Numbered from the stretch's first letter, positions 17,345-27,337 are shown. The stretch is 64,000 nucleotides of DNA from Brasilonema sp. CT11 (GCF_017982655.1 NZ_JABXYX010000021.1:1-64000), one strand, 5' to 3'. Made by a program: numbers and translations. The notes: a model not told the origin generated them from the sequence alone.

Positions 17345-17626
17345 CTAACGGTTTGAAAACCTGTCTTCAACACCTTCTATACGCTCATTAACTTCCTCAT
17401 TGATTCTGTTATCAAGCATTAAATCAACTTCTGTTTCAAGCATAGGCTCAATTGCCCGACCACCTGGAATATGCTCGGCTATCCCTTCAATCACCCTATT
17501 AACAACGTTATTTGCTGCTGTATCAACTCCAGCATCAACAGCAAACTCCCCAACTCCTTCAGGGTTATTATGTTCACGGTCGTTATATTCACGGTCGTTA
17601 TATTCAGGGTTGTTATATTCTGACAT
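17345..17626 (-). CDS. Small Asn/Glu-rich protein, paralogue B
   Basis: From the second ATG (17626), which has AGAGGA at the same seven-base spacing as in paralogue A, this is a 93-residue protein. The body is nearly colinear with paralogue A (VDAG.DTAANNVVNRVIEGIAEHIPGGRAIEPM), but the N-terminus is a short repeat of EYNDR/EHNNPE units instead of His clusters, and the C-terminus lacks His. The two genes are 82 bp apart, so a tandem duplication with divergence of the ends is likely. Function unknown. Confidence 0.75.
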   Translation of the reverse strand: MSEYNNPEYNDREYNDREHNNPEGVGEFAVDAGVDTAANNVVNRVIEGIAEHIPGGRAIEPMLETEVDLMLDNRINEEVNERIEGVEDRFSNR

Positions 17627-17998
17627 CATTAATTCCTCTATTATTAATAAAAGTCTATTGGTTAGACAGTACTTTTGTTTCCGTCTCCAGTCTGATTAAT
17701 TGTGTGGATTTTTTATAACTAAAGACTGTGACTCAATGATAAGTGCAAATATCATATGTTTTTATCTATCCGACATTCTGCAGGTAAGCGATCGCTCACC
17801 TGCAGCGCGGAGCGCAGATCGCTTAAATGGATTTTCACTCGTTTGAGTCAAAAGACGTTGGGCGAACCCAAACAATTGAGAATGCTGTCAACAATTTGGG
17901 AAAAAAGAAAACTCAACACTGAACGCCGATATCCTTTGTCCATTCAAACAGTGAACAGTGAAAAGTACCAAAAATATTTGGGAAGAAAACAAAACCTC
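17627..17998. repeat. Gap with a HIP1-centred palindrome
   Basis: Positions 17778-17805 form a 28-base near-perfect palindrome (CTGCAGGTAAGCGA and TCGCTCACCTGCAG, one mismatch) centred on the HIP1 core. The rest is AT-rich. Open frames here show no family signature. The region lies behind the TPR-CHAT gene and upstream of paralogue B. Confidence 0.5.
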
Positions 17999-20707
17999 TC
18001 ACGTCCAGTTACCAATCAGCACATACGCCGCCCAGTAATAGGGTTGTTGTCGATAGTTGGGATCTTTAAGAATTGCAAGTTGGGCACGACGGAGGGCTTC
18101 TGCTTTGGAGATACCTGTTTTACTGATTTGCGCCAATTGATCATAAAATTGACCGATGAGCGTTGCTGAAGCTTCATCGTTGACGCGCCACAACGTAGCT
18201 ACGGTACTGCGTGCGCCGGAACGCACTGCAACCCCCGCTAATCCTAATGCCGAACGAGTATCGCCAGCTGCTGTTTCACATGCACTCAGCACAAGGAGTT
18301 CAAGCGAATTGTTCCGCGACAGTTCGACTGTTTTGAGGACGCTACTGAGTTGATTGACTTTGATTTTGCCATCCCAAGTGAGAATAAAAGTATCATCTGC
18401 TGTAGAGCCAAATTGACCGTGTGTTGCTAAATGAACAATCGGTGACGAAACAGCAGATACCCTATTTTGAAAGGCGGTATTTGTAAACTTTTGGTTAAAC
18501 AGGATTTGGGTTGGAATCTCGGATTTAATTTTATTTACCTCAGTCTCGACATAAGGTAGTGACGGAAACGCTGGAGGACGTGCGGCATTAAGTCCAGCAA
18601 CCAATGCACCTAGTTGTTCTTGTTTGAGCGATCGCGGCGACAAAAGTTGCAATCCAGGTGTCAAAGCAATACTATATTGTTCTACAAGGAACTTTTGACC
18701 ATCGTGCAGTGCCGCCATCGGAATATTTCGCAAAACACCATCTAAAACAAAGACCAAGGTTTCGACTTTGCTCGCGGCAAGTTCTGCGGCTACCGGACGG
18801 ATAAGCCAATTATATAATTTTTGGAGTTGCGGCAATGCCAAGTTTCCGGTTGTGTTTTGCTGAAGATCTTGGCGCAGCACCGATACGAGATTTTCCACCT
18901 GTTTGCTGCTGACATCGGTTTTGTAGTAGCGTAAATTGCGAGGTTGCTTGGTTTGGTTTTGGCTCGCGGATAACGGTAAACTCGTGATGATGGCAAGCTG
19001 GTCTTCTAAAAGGATGGGGTAAATCACAGCTGCACGTTGATCCACCTGATCAATCAGTGCTGGATTTCCATTCAGACATGCTTCCCGGAAGAAGTTATCG
19101 AGTTCGACCAATTGTAATGCTTCAATAACATCCCGCGCCACCTTCAAGTCATCGGGTTTATTCGAGTTCACCAAGAGTCCGACGAGTTGACGGTGAATTG
19201 GCTCAACAGCATAGCGGAAAGAAAACTGTAAATCTGGACTCGCCGCCGCTAAATCTGTTCGCAGAGATTTGATTGTGGCGACTGCTTGCTTATAAGCTGC
19301 GATCGCACCTGTGTTTTTACCTTGAGCCTTCAGCACCCGTCCCAGCTGCCACTGCCAAAGATAAATGCTATCATCTGCGTTACTTTGTTGCGCTAACTGG
19401 AGTGCTTCTGAGGTTAATTTTTCTGCCTCATCCCACTTCTGCGTTTTTTCGTAAACATTGCCTAGGCTACCCAGCGCGTAGGCAAGGGTGTGTGAATCTC
19501 CTAAATCTTTGGCTTGTTGTACCGCCTTTGTCAGAAGAGCTTCAAGCAACGAAGATGTTCCTTTTTTTTGGCTTTCCATCCGCATCATCGACTGGGCAAG
19601 ATTCACCCGTGCCTCAATTGCGGTGCGACTCGGAGGTAATGCCTCGATTTGTTGTTGAACCTGTGGCAGGAAGGTTTGAGCCGCAGACTGTTGATTGCTA
19701 TCGACGAGTAAACTGAATTGATTGACTTGTGCTTGTACCCGTAAATGAGGAGAAACCGTAGAAGCTGCTTGTTGATAGAACTTCAAGGCAGCTTGGGCAG
19801 CTTGGGGATCAATTGGAGTTTCGTCAGTTTTATCCAGGCTGAGTTGAGCACGGGCAGTGTTACCGAGGCCCAGTTGAGCTAATGTGATGATGTCGGGTAG
19901 TTGCAACTTGGTGGCGATCGCCAGACTACGCTCTAAAACCAGGCGTGCTTGAGTCAAATTACCAGTCACCCGCAGCGAATCTCCTAAAGTACGAAGCGCG
20001 GTTGCAGTTTCTGGGGAGGCAGAAATTCCTTGCAGTTGACTTTCTAGAGTTTTGAGTTGAACAGCGTTGGTTATTGTTTCAGTATTCGTCGTTGAACGCT
20101 GTGGTAACTTTAAGGCGGTTTGGAGTAAGGCGATCGCCCGTCGATATAATCCTAAGTTTTGTAAAGCTTGTGCCTGGTTAACTTGGCTCATGAGTGCCTT
20201 CTCAGGCTTGCCTAGCTGAGTGTAAACAAGTGTGGCGCTTTCCCAGGATTTCAGCGCGTCTTCGGTTTTTCCACGTGCCAGGAATAAACCGCCTTGGATG
20301 TCGAGGACTTGTGCCAGCGTCAGTGATTTCTCTGAGGAGTTTGGTATAGTTGCTTCTATAAGTGCAAGACTGTCAGCGATCGCTTTACTAGCATCATTCC
20401 ACTGTCCCAGTTGTTGATAGCAAAGCGATAAATTGCTAAGACTGAGAGCTTGACGGATCGGGTTTCCAGCAGCTTTATAAGCAAGGGCGGCTTGTTGAAA
20501 AAGCGTTGCTGCTTCTGTAAATTGATTGGTGCTGTAGTGCGATCGCGCCTGCTGTTCGAGAGTTGATCCAGATTGGCTTTGGGCTATCAATGTGGAAGTT
20601 ACTGGAGTTTGAGCAAGTATAGGTGATGTAATACACAAGAAGGAAGTTATCACCATTGGGATAACAAAACGAATAAATCGCTTATGGTGTCGTTTAGTAG
20701 ATTTCAT
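17999..20707 (-). CDS. TPR-CHAT protein 2, secreted or membrane-anchored
   Basis: From ATG 20707 the protein has 902 residues; a GTG nine bases upstream is the alternative. A signal peptide (IPMVITSFLCITSPILAQ) precedes several TPR-type helical repeats (about residues 45-520) and a C-terminal CHAT domain. The caspase-like dyad is His763 (HLATHG) and Cys810 (LSACETA), and the end PYYWAAYVLIGNW is complete. The signal peptide suggests the peptidase acts outside the cytoplasm. It is the last gene of a minus-strand cluster with the exoprotein, DUF928, CHAT-CHASE2, DUF1822 and sigma-like genes, although higBA lies on the opposite strand between it and the exoprotein gene. Confidence 0.9.
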   Translation of the reverse strand: MKSTKRHHKRFIRFVIPMVITSFLCITSPILAQTPVTSTLIAQSQSGSTLEQQARSHYSTNQFTEAATLFQQAALAYKAAGNPIRQALSLSNLSLCYQQLGQWNDASKAIADSLALIEATIPNSSEKSLTLAQVLDIQGGLFLARGKTEDALKSWESATLVYTQLGKPEKALMSQVNQAQALQNLGLYRRAIALLQTALKLPQRSTTNTETITNAVQLKTLESQLQGISASPETATALRTLGDSLRVTGNLTQARLVLERSLAIATKLQLPDIITLAQLGLGNTARAQLSLDKTDETPIDPQAAQAALKFYQQAASTVSPHLRVQAQVNQFSLLVDSNQQSAAQTFLPQVQQQIEALPPSRTAIEARVNLAQSMMRMESQKKGTSSLLEALLTKAVQQAKDLGDSHTLAYALGSLGNVYEKTQKWDEAEKLTSEALQLAQQSNADDSIYLWQWQLGRVLKAQGKNTGAIAAYKQAVATIKSLRTDLAAASPDLQFSFRYAVEPIHRQLVGLLVNSNKPDDLKVARDVIEALQLVELDNFFREACLNGNPALIDQVDQRAAVIYPILLEDQLAIITSLPLSASQNQTKQPRNLRYYKTDVSSKQVENLVSVLRQDLQQNTTGNLALPQLQKLYNWLIRPVAAELAASKVETLVFVLDGVLRNIPMAALHDGQKFLVEQYSIALTPGLQLLSPRSLKQEQLGALVAGLNAARPPAFPSLPYVETEVNKIKSEIPTQILFNQKFTNTAFQNRVSAVSSPIVHLATHGQFGSTADDTFILTWDGKIKVNQLSSVLKTVELSRNNSLELLVLSACETAAGDTRSALGLAGVAVRSGARSTVATLWRVNDEASATLIGQFYDQLAQISKTGISKAEALRRAQLAILKDPNYRQQPYYWAAYVLIGNWT

Positions 20708-20788
20708 AGGAAGCACTTCTCATTGCTAATTATTGTCTCACTGGATGGACACGCGCTTGCCCACTTCTGATACTCAACAATTAACCAG

Positions 20789-20951
20789 TTATACCAATTC
20801 TCCATGAGGATGCACTTAATGTTTATTAAACGAACCGCCAAGACGAGCCAGCGCTGCAGGAGGGTTTCCCTCCGTAGGCGACTGGCGTCGCCAAGAACGC
20901 CAAGAATGAAAGAGTAAGTATTAAGTGCAAGTTTACAGAGAATTGGTATAA
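20789..20951. mobile_element. 163-bp MITE-like insertion with inverted terminal repeats
   Basis: The ends TTATACCAATTCTC (20789-20802) and GAGAATTGGTATAA (20938-20951) are perfect inverted repeats, followed inwards by a second pair, TGCACTTAAT (20811-20820) and ATTAAGTGCA (20920-20929). The centre is a GC-rich palindromic repeat. TA at both outer ends fits the target-site preference of IS630/Tc1-type transposases. It has no coding capacity. It borders directly on the remaining part of higB. Confidence 0.75.
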
Positions 20952-20953
20952 GT

Positions 20954-21103
20954 CCTATTAATTTTACGGTTTTCAATATTAAAGGAAATAAATAGCGATT
21001 AATCGTGAGCATAGATTATGAAGGGCAATTAATTTATATTAAATATATCCTCACTCATGCAGAATACGATAAGGAAGAATGGAAAAATGACCCTTACTTT
21101 TAA
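20954..21103 (+). pseudogene. higB: 3' remnant of higB toxin
   Basis: In one frame the strand reads INFTVFNIKGNK, stop (TAG 20993-20995), RLIVSIDYEGQLIYIKYILT and HAEYDKEEWKNDPYF, stop 21101-21103. This is the conserved C-terminal half of HigB mRNA interferases (TVFNI.GNKYRLI...ILTHAEYDK). The N-terminal half is gone, replaced at the left by the MITE-like element, and a Tyr codon has become TAG. It overlaps the higA start by 17 bp, the normal higBA arrangement. Confidence 0.85.
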
Positions 21104-21491
21104 TCCAGAGAAATATAAAGAATTATTAATTACTTATATTCCTAAAATTATCAGGACTGAAGCAGAAAATAAACAAGCTTTAGCCATTGTAGAAGATTTA
21201 ATGCACCGGGAACGTACTCCTGAAGAAAATGAACTATATCAGTTATTAATTACTTTAATTGAAAAATTTGAACAAGAATATTATCAGCCTGATCAGCAGA
21301 TGAATCCTCCCTCTATGCTCTTGTTCCTTTTAGAACAATCTGACAAAACTAGAGAAGATTTGCAGGTGATTTTAGGATCAGAAAATTTGATTGCTGATAT
21401 TTTAGATGGACAACAAAAGATAACTCCAGAACAAGCGCGAAAGCTGGGAGAATTTTTTCATGTTGAGTCGAGCTTATTTACTGTTATTTAG
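21087..21491 (+). CDS. higA: HigA-type antitoxin
   Basis: From ATG 21087 the protein has 134 residues: an N-terminal helical part (TLTFNPEKYKELL...) and a C-terminal XRE-type helix-turn-helix (about 85-125, LEQSDKTREDLQVILG, then LDGQQKITPEQARKLGEFF). This is the layout of HigA antitoxins that pair with HigB; an in-frame ATG at 21057 is less likely because it would lie deep in higB. The toxin upstream is a pseudogene, so this is an orphan antitoxin that may persist as a repressor or as protection against related toxins. Its stop overlaps the exoprotein gene end by 8 bp. Confidence 0.85.
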   Translation: MTLTFNPEKYKELLITYIPKIIRTEAENKQALAIVEDLMHRERTPEENELYQLLITLIEKFEQEYYQPDQQMNPPSMLLFLLEQSDKTREDLQVILGSENLIADILDGQQKITPEQARKLGEFFHVESSLFTVI

Positions 21492-24400
21492 AAACAGGAC
21501 ATACCGTTGCTGCAGGACGACTAGATGGCGTCGCTTGAGGTGCAAAAGCAACTAATGTAATGTTGCCATCGCGATCTTTAACCCAGCCTTGCGCTTCAAC
21601 AATTGCAGGTGCAGTGGGCGTAACGGCTATTGATGGCGATGTTTGCGGTACGTTAGCAGAGTTTTGTGAGTCCAAAGTTGCCAACTCACTCAAGTTAGGT
21701 GTACCTGCCAAAGGTTCTAGAGGATTTGGTTGTAAACTGCCGCGTCCGGTAATGATAAATTCGCCTAAAGGTTTGGCATTGGGGCTTCTGGGGCAGATTT
21801 GGGCAATTTGGGTAGTGGCATCAACGACTTGAGTGGGTAGTTCAATCAGTCCAGAGGTGCGTTCGACTTCTGGTTGTGTAATGAAGATTTGTCCTTGGAC
21901 GCCGAGTTGGGAACTGGCGGTGATGTCGCTTTGTGGGGGGGGGAAGGAAGCCCGAACAATGCCGAACACTCCCTGAGTGTTGATGGTGATGTTACCGCCA
22001 CGTCCTTGAAAGGCGTTGGCAAATATGTCACTGTTTTCTTTGGGAACTGCGACGATGAATTTGCCATTGATTGTGATGTTACCGCCGTTACCGCCTTGTG
22101 CTGCAGTGGCAGAAATCAGGCTATTTCGACGTAATAAAAGTAGATTTGCGTTCTTAATGCTGATGTTGCCACCATCTTGAGATGCTGTTTCAGCGACAAT
22201 ATTAGCGCGATCGCTCAGTCGTACCGTGTTGGCATTAATGTTGATATCGCCTGCAACTGCACTGCCTTGACTATCAACAGAGATAAGAGCGCGATCGCTG
22301 ATATTCAACTGACGAGCGTGAACGCCTATAGTGCCACCTTTACCAGAGGAATCCTTTGTAGTGGTTGCATACAATCCACTGGTATCACTTTCATTAGTAA
22401 CAGTCGATCTGCCAAACTCGGCAAGTCGTTGGGCATAGGTGGAATCAACCCCAGCAAGATTAATGCGATCAGCGTTGAGGGCGATCGTACCACCTGAGCC
22501 ACTACTGCTTGTTGAGGTGAGAATTTGGCCACCGTTCGTGAGATCAATGGTATTGGCGTTAATGGTGACGTTGCCGCCACTGAAAGCGTTATCTGTAGTA
22601 GCGCGGATTGTAGCTCCTTGGTTCAAGTTAAAGGTATTTGTATTGAGGGTAATGTCCCCGCTAGCTTTTGTTGCCGTTGCCGTGCTTCTGGCGCTGATGT
22701 AACTGGATGATCCGCTCTGGATACCACCATCTAGCGTGATGTTGTCGCTGGCATCGATGCGTATATCACCTGCGCGTCCTTTTCCGGCAGTGCGGCTGCT
22801 GATGCCTGCTCCATCACGGATAGTGAGGCGATCTGTAGTAATGTTGAGATTACCGCCATTACCGTTGGCTCCTTCTTCAACCGCTGAGGATAAATAGCTG
22901 TTTACACCACCAAGTGCAATGTCATTTGCCCGAATGGTTAAGTTACCTGCACTTCCATTGCCGGAGCTGCTGGACGATATATATGCTCCATCTTGTAAAT
23001 TTAATCGTTGAGTGTTAAGACGGATATCGCCTGCATTGCCAGTTGATCCTTCAGACTGAGCTAATATCGCAGTAGATTTTCCACGCAAATCAATTAGGTT
23101 CGCATTAATCAAAACATTCCCAGCATTGCCTTGAGCGAAGGTTTCAGCAGAGATTTGTCCTCCATTACTCAGGCTCAAGCGTTTTGTTTCGACGTTGATG
23201 CTACCACCAGAACCGATCCCTCCAGTTTGCACTTGAGCAAATAAACCAGAGCCTAATGGTATACCATCGCCGTTTGAAGGACCTACCCCAGAAATGTCAA
23301 TTGAGTCACTAGCTCGAACCACCAAATTACCAGCTTGTCCTCGTCCATCTATTACTGATGTGTTCAACCTCGCGCCATTGCTGAGTCGCAACCGTTCTGT
23401 ATCAATGGTCAACGTTCCACCCTTGACATCCGTTTCAGGCAGTGAAACCTGGGTGCTTATACCGCTTCGAGAGAAACCAACATTGGGTACTGTCACAAAC
23501 CCGTCAAGTTCAACATCCTTAGCACGGATAGTGACGCTTCCAGCATTGCCCTCACTTTGTATGGATGAGGTACTTACCGTTCCTCCTTGGCTCAGGCTGA
23601 ATCTCGGTGTTTCAATTGTAATGTTGCCACCGTTACCAGTTGCTCTTGAAGTCTCACTACCTCCAGTATCACTTGATATGTAACTATAAGACCCAGGCAC
23701 GGATGGTGAGACACCATCAATTTTTACAGAGTCACTGGCTCGAATGACGATGAAGATTTGTCCTTGGACTCCGAGTTCGGAACTGGCGGTGATGTCGCTT
23801 TGTGGGGGGGGGAAGGAAGCCCGAACGATGCCGAACACTCCTTGAGTGTTGATGGTAATGTTACCGCCGCGTCCTTGAAAGGCGTTGGCGGTGATGTCAC
23901 TGTTTTCTTTGGGAACTGCGACGATGAATTTGCTATTGATTGTGATATTGCCACCGTTGCCAGCATCTTGTAAAAGACCTGCAGTTGCAGAAATGTTACC
24001 ACCGCGCCGCAGCAGGAGTAGCTCCGAGTTAAGAGTGATGTCACCTCCATCGACTGCGTTGGACTGAGCATTAATCGTGCCTTGGTTATCGAGTGTCAGG
24101 CGGGGCGTATTCACGATGATATTGCCAGCAGGACCTGTTGCACTAGAGCGAACCGAGAGACTGCTATTGGGTGAAATTTGAACAACACGGCGAGGAAACT
24201 GGCTTAAACGGCTGGAGTAAGTTGGATCGCTACCTGCAATATCGACTTTATTTTTTGCATTAATTGTAATTGTGCCAGCAGAACCGCTGCTTTCGCTGGT
24301 GCTGAAAATCTGTCCGCCATTTAGTAGTTGTAAACTGTCAAGGGTAATATTGATATTCCCTCCGGGCTTATCGTTGAAAGTGCGAGCATCTATGACAGCA

Positions 24401-26892
24401 CCATCGCGAACTGTTAGCTGTGGTGCTGTAATTGTGATATTGCCACCTTTCCCTTTACCAACAATTGTCGGTCCGGTTCCAGCAATAGCAGGATTATCCC
24501 CTGTGGTCGAGAAAATAGCACTGGAGCCTTTTGTCTCCTGACTGATACCTGCGACTGTGATAGGCTGCGTCGCAACAATGGTTATATTACCTGCATCTCC
24601 GTCACCAAAAGTACTAGCATCGATTTGTGAACCATTTATTTGTTCTAAGGAACTTGTTGTGATAAATATATCTCCGCCCTTTCCGACTGCATTTTGATTA
24701 ACCCTGCTTTGAATGTCGCCAGAGTCAAGAACAATGCGATCACGGGCGTTGATGATAACATTGCCTGCATTGCCCTTTCCCTGTGTGCCGGCAATCACCG
24801 CCGCGCCATCTCCTCTCATAAATAAAGATCCAGTTGTAATCTCGACGTTGCCACTATTGCCGACTGCACCTGGTCGCACTAGGCTGACAGCACCACCTTG
24901 TTCGTCGTTGAAAATCCCTGTAAATTCAACGTGATCGCGTGCATTGATCACGACATTACCTGCATTTCCTCGTCCGAAAGTTTCTGTTTGCAGTACTCCC
25001 AAATTAGTACCTGTTAGCGTCCCCGTACTGACATGAATATCTCCCCCCTTACCGCTACCGCTCTTATCGACTTGGTTAATGATAGCTGCACGATTATTTA
25101 AGGCAATTTGATCGCGAGCGTTGATGATAATATTGCCTGCATTGCCCTGACCAAAAGTAATTGCACCCAGTTGGGCACCATTATCAAGCAATAGCGATCC
25201 AGTGGCGATCGCGATGTTGCCCCCCTGACCTGTTGCGCCAGAAGCTACTTGGCTAAAGGCTCCACTGCTTCTCCCCTCAAAAGAGACGTGATCGCGGGCA
25301 TCAATTGTAATATTCCCTCCTTTACCTTGTCCGAACGTGGTGGTTCTCAGTTCAGCACCACCAACAATCGATAATAGTCCCGTGTCAATCACAATGTTGC
25401 CACCGTTACCGCGTTCCACAAAAGTCTGGATGCTTGCATTGGTATTGAGAGAAACTTGTTCGCGGGCGTTAATAAGAATATCCCCTACATTCCCTTGTCC
25501 AAAGGTAAAAGTAATTATGGCAGCGCTATCAGCAATGGATAACGATCTTGTATTAAAGCGAATCTTACCCCCAGTCCCAATCGCGTTATTTTGCACACCG
25601 TTGAGAATACGCACATCTTTGTCCAAAGAAACGCGATCGCGAGCATCAATGAGAATATCCCCTGTATTGCCCTGTCCATAAATATTAGCTGATATTCCAG
25701 CACCATTCGTCATAGAAAGCGATCCTGTGCTAATGCGGATATTCCCTGCATTGCCTTTGCCAGTTTTTTCGACATTACCAAAGATAATCGCACCGTTATC
25801 TAAGACAACTTGATCGCGTGCATTAATAATGACACTACCCGCATTGCCCTGCCCAAAGACACTAGCACTGAGCCGAGCTTTATCATTGAGAAGTAACGAG
25901 TCAGCCGTAATCCGAATATCACTACTATTGCCCGATTGATTTTCAAATACGTTATTTGCAATTTGACTGCCTTCTCTGATTTGGATTGTGCCTGTCGCAT
26001 TCAAGGTAATATCGCCAGTTTGACTATTTCTTGGTTCACCTGTTCCGATACCTGAAGCAATGTAGCTGTTGCCGGAAATATCTAAGTTGCGAGCATTAAT
26101 TGCAATACTGCCACCATTACCAGCCACCACGAACATTTCAGTACCAAACAGTGAGATATCTGCCCGTGGTAAATCGGTTGGAATGCGAAGACTATAATCT
26201 GGATTTAGCTCAACTGTCCCCGTCCCCGCAATTGCTGCGAGTTCAATCCGCCCACCGAGAACACCCATAATGCCTGTGTTGAAACTGATATCACCTCCTG
26301 CTAGAACAAGGCTTCGTCCTGAGCGTGCTGTCAATATTCCCTGGTTGGCGATCGCCCCCGGATTCAGTTGATTAAAAAACAACGCAGAGGGATTCACTGT
26401 CAACAATGGCGGCGCTTGAGGATTCGTAGCACTAAACTCACCCTGCTCCCCAAAGCGAAAAGCACTCGCACTCGTCCCCACAAACGATCCACCGATATCC
26501 AACTGGGCATTGGGACCAAACAAAATGCCATTGGGATTGAGCAAAAACAAATTCGCGCTACCGTTAACGCCCAACGTTCCCAAAATATTTGAGGCTTCCT
26601 TACCTGTCACCCGCGTCAGAATATTTTGTATTCCTGCTGGGTTGACAAAATACACTCGTTGCCCATTACTCACATTGAACTGAGTAAAACTGTGGAAAAG
26701 GTTGCTTCCGCGTTGAGCACCGCCAGAAATGCTGTCAGCTGCTGCACCCTTGATTTGGACATTGGGTGTGAGGCGCGAACTTTCTGCCCCAAGGGTGTTA
26801 TCTGGAGTAATTTGAGCGTGAGCAACCTTGCTGGTAAGCAGGATGAGGCTGCATAGCAGGGAGTATTGAAGCCAAGTGTGTTTCTGATTCAT
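21484..26892 (-). CDS. Giant filamentous-haemagglutinin-type exoprotein (TPS secretion domain)
   Basis: The 1,802-residue protein starts with a signal peptide (LLCSLILLTSKVAHAQ) and a TPS/haemagglutination-activity domain (about 27-190: FHSFTQFNV, VNPAGIQNILTRVTG and the NLFLLNPNGILFG motif). About 1,500 residues of right-handed beta-helix repeats follow (units with GNAG.I.I.A.D.V.L and GG.I.I.T). The C-terminus is Pro/Ser-rich. Such proteins leave the cell by two-partner secretion through a TpsB/FhaC-type pore, not seen in this window. A ~60-residue block (GKFIVAVPKENSD... SDITASS.LGVQGQIFI) occurs twice, about residues 980-1050 and 1600-1670, nearly identical in DNA (23750-23950 and 21885-22075). 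Likely role: surface or matrix protein. Confidence 0.9.
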   Translation of the reverse strand: MNQKHTWLQYSLLCSLILLTSKVAHAQITPDNTLGAESSRLTPNVQIKGAAADSISGGAQRGSNLFHSFTQFNVSNGQRVYFVNPAGIQNILTRVTGKEASNILGTLGVNGSANLFLLNPNGILFGPNAQLDIGGSFVGTSASAFRFGEQGEFSATNPQAPPLLTVNPSALFFNQLNPGAIANQGILTARSGRSLVLAGGDISFNTGIMGVLGGRIELAAIAGTGTVELNPDYSLRIPTDLPRADISLFGTEMFVVAGNGGSIAINARNLDISGNSYIASGIGTGEPRNSQTGDITLNATGTIQIREGSQIANNVFENQSGNSSDIRITADSLLLNDKARLSASVFGQGNAGSVIINARDQVVLDNGAIIFGNVEKTGKGNAGNIRISTGSLSMTNGAGISANIYGQGNTGDILIDARDRVSLDKDVRILNGVQNNAIGTGGKIRFNTRSLSIADSAAIITFTFGQGNVGDILINAREQVSLNTNASIQTFVERGNGGNIVIDTGLLSIVGGAELRTTTFGQGKGGNITIDARDHVSFEGRSSGAFSQVASGATGQGGNIAIATGSLLLDNGAQLGAITFGQGNAGNIIINARDQIALNNRAAIINQVDKSGSGKGGDIHVSTGTLTGTNLGVLQTETFGRGNAGNVVINARDHVEFTGIFNDEQGGAVSLVRPGAVGNSGNVEITTGSLFMRGDGAAVIAGTQGKGNAGNVIINARDRIVLDSGDIQSRVNQNAVGKGGDIFITTSSLEQINGSQIDASTFGDGDAGNITIVATQPITVAGISQETKGSSAIFSTTGDNPAIAGTGPTIVGKGKGGNITITAPQLTVRDGAVIDARTFNDKPGGNINITLDSLQLLNGGQIFSTSESSGSAGTITINAKNKVDIAGSDPTYSSRLSQFPRRVVQISPNSSLSVRSSATGPAGNIIVNTPRLTLDNQGTINAQSNAVDGGDITLNSELLLLRRGGNISATAGLLQDAGNGGNITINSKFIVAVPKENSDITANAFQGRGGNITINTQGVFGIVRASFPPPQSDITASSELGVQGQIFIVIRASDSVKIDGVSPSVPGSYSYISSDTGGSETSRATGNGGNITIETPRFSLSQGGTVSTSSIQSEGNAGSVTIRAKDVELDGFVTVPNVGFSRSGISTQVSLPETDVKGGTLTIDTERLRLSNGARLNTSVIDGRGQAGNLVVRASDSIDISGVGPSNGDGIPLGSGLFAQVQTGGIGSGGSINVETKRLSLSNGGQISAETFAQGNAGNVLINANLIDLRGKSTAILAQSEGSTGNAGDIRLNTQRLNLQDGAYISSSSSGNGSAGNLTIRANDIALGGVNSYLSSAVEEGANGNGGNLNITTDRLTIRDGAGISSRTAGKGRAGDIRIDASDNITLDGGIQSGSSSYISARSTATATKASGDITLNTNTFNLNQGATIRATTDNAFSGGNVTINANTIDLTNGGQILTSTSSSGSGGTIALNADRINLAGVDSTYAQRLAEFGRSTVTNESDTSGLYATTTKDSSGKGGTIGVHARQLNISDRALISVDSQGSAVAGDININANTVRLSDRANIVAETASQDGGNISIKNANLLLLRRNSLISATAAQGGNGGNITINGKFIVAVPKENSDIFANAFQGRGGNITINTQGVFGIVRASFPPPQSDITASSQLGVQGQIFITQPEVERTSGLIELPTQVVDATTQIAQICPRSPNAKPLGEFIITGRGSLQPNPLEPLAGTPNLSELATLDSQNSANVPQTSPSIAVTPTAPAIVEAQGWVKDRDGNITLVAFAPQATPSSRPAATVCPVSK

Positions 26893-27337
26893 TAGGAACT
26901 ATGTGTAGTAATGGTAGGTGTGTGGCTGGAAACTATATTTCTGACTATTTCTGGCTATGCTCCACATATGCAGCACTCGTCGGGCGACTAAGCGAACGTA
27001 GCTTCGAGCGCTTGGGCAACAAAAGCAATCTTACCATCAGTGGAATTGTTGGATGCGTTTAAGAAATATGCCTCAACAATCACCTCATAGCAACTGAAAT
27101 CTTGCACGATTCTCAAGCTTGCATTCTCGTCCACCTGGGATTTAAATCCCAGGCTCATAGGAAAAGTCTACTTTAGTAGACTGCATGAGCTTTTCAGTCT
27201 ACTAAAGTAGACTTGGGCTGATCGCCTCGGAATTGATTCCGAGGCGATCAAAATGGGCTAATTGAAAGTGATGCAAAAAGTCAATTTAACGGACTTGGCT
27301 TATAAGCCTAGGACTGTAAGTCCTAGGCGTACTCCGG
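26893..27337. repeat. Gap with four stacked palindromes
   Basis: Palindromes lie at 27134-27153 (CCTGGGATTT and complement), 27165-27182 (AGTCTACT-TT-AGTAGACT), 27196-27213 (AGTCTACT-AA-AGTAGACT) and 27220-27249 (GATCGCCTCGGAAT-TG-ATTCCGAGGCGATC). The last has 14-bp arms and could terminate the DUF928 transcript. A further copy of the motif CCTAGGACTGTAAGTCCTAGG is at 27308-27328. A relative of this array is at about 35589-35645. The exoprotein promoter should lie close to 26893-26960. Confidence 0.7.

Noticed and set aside
17756-18169. 137-codon frame on the plus strand
   Set aside because: It crosses the HIP1 palindrome and the end of the TPR-CHAT gene and shows no recognisable protein features.
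20704-21012. 102-codon frame on the minus strand upstream of TPR-CHAT 2
   Set aside because: It translates the MITE and the antisense of the higB remnant.
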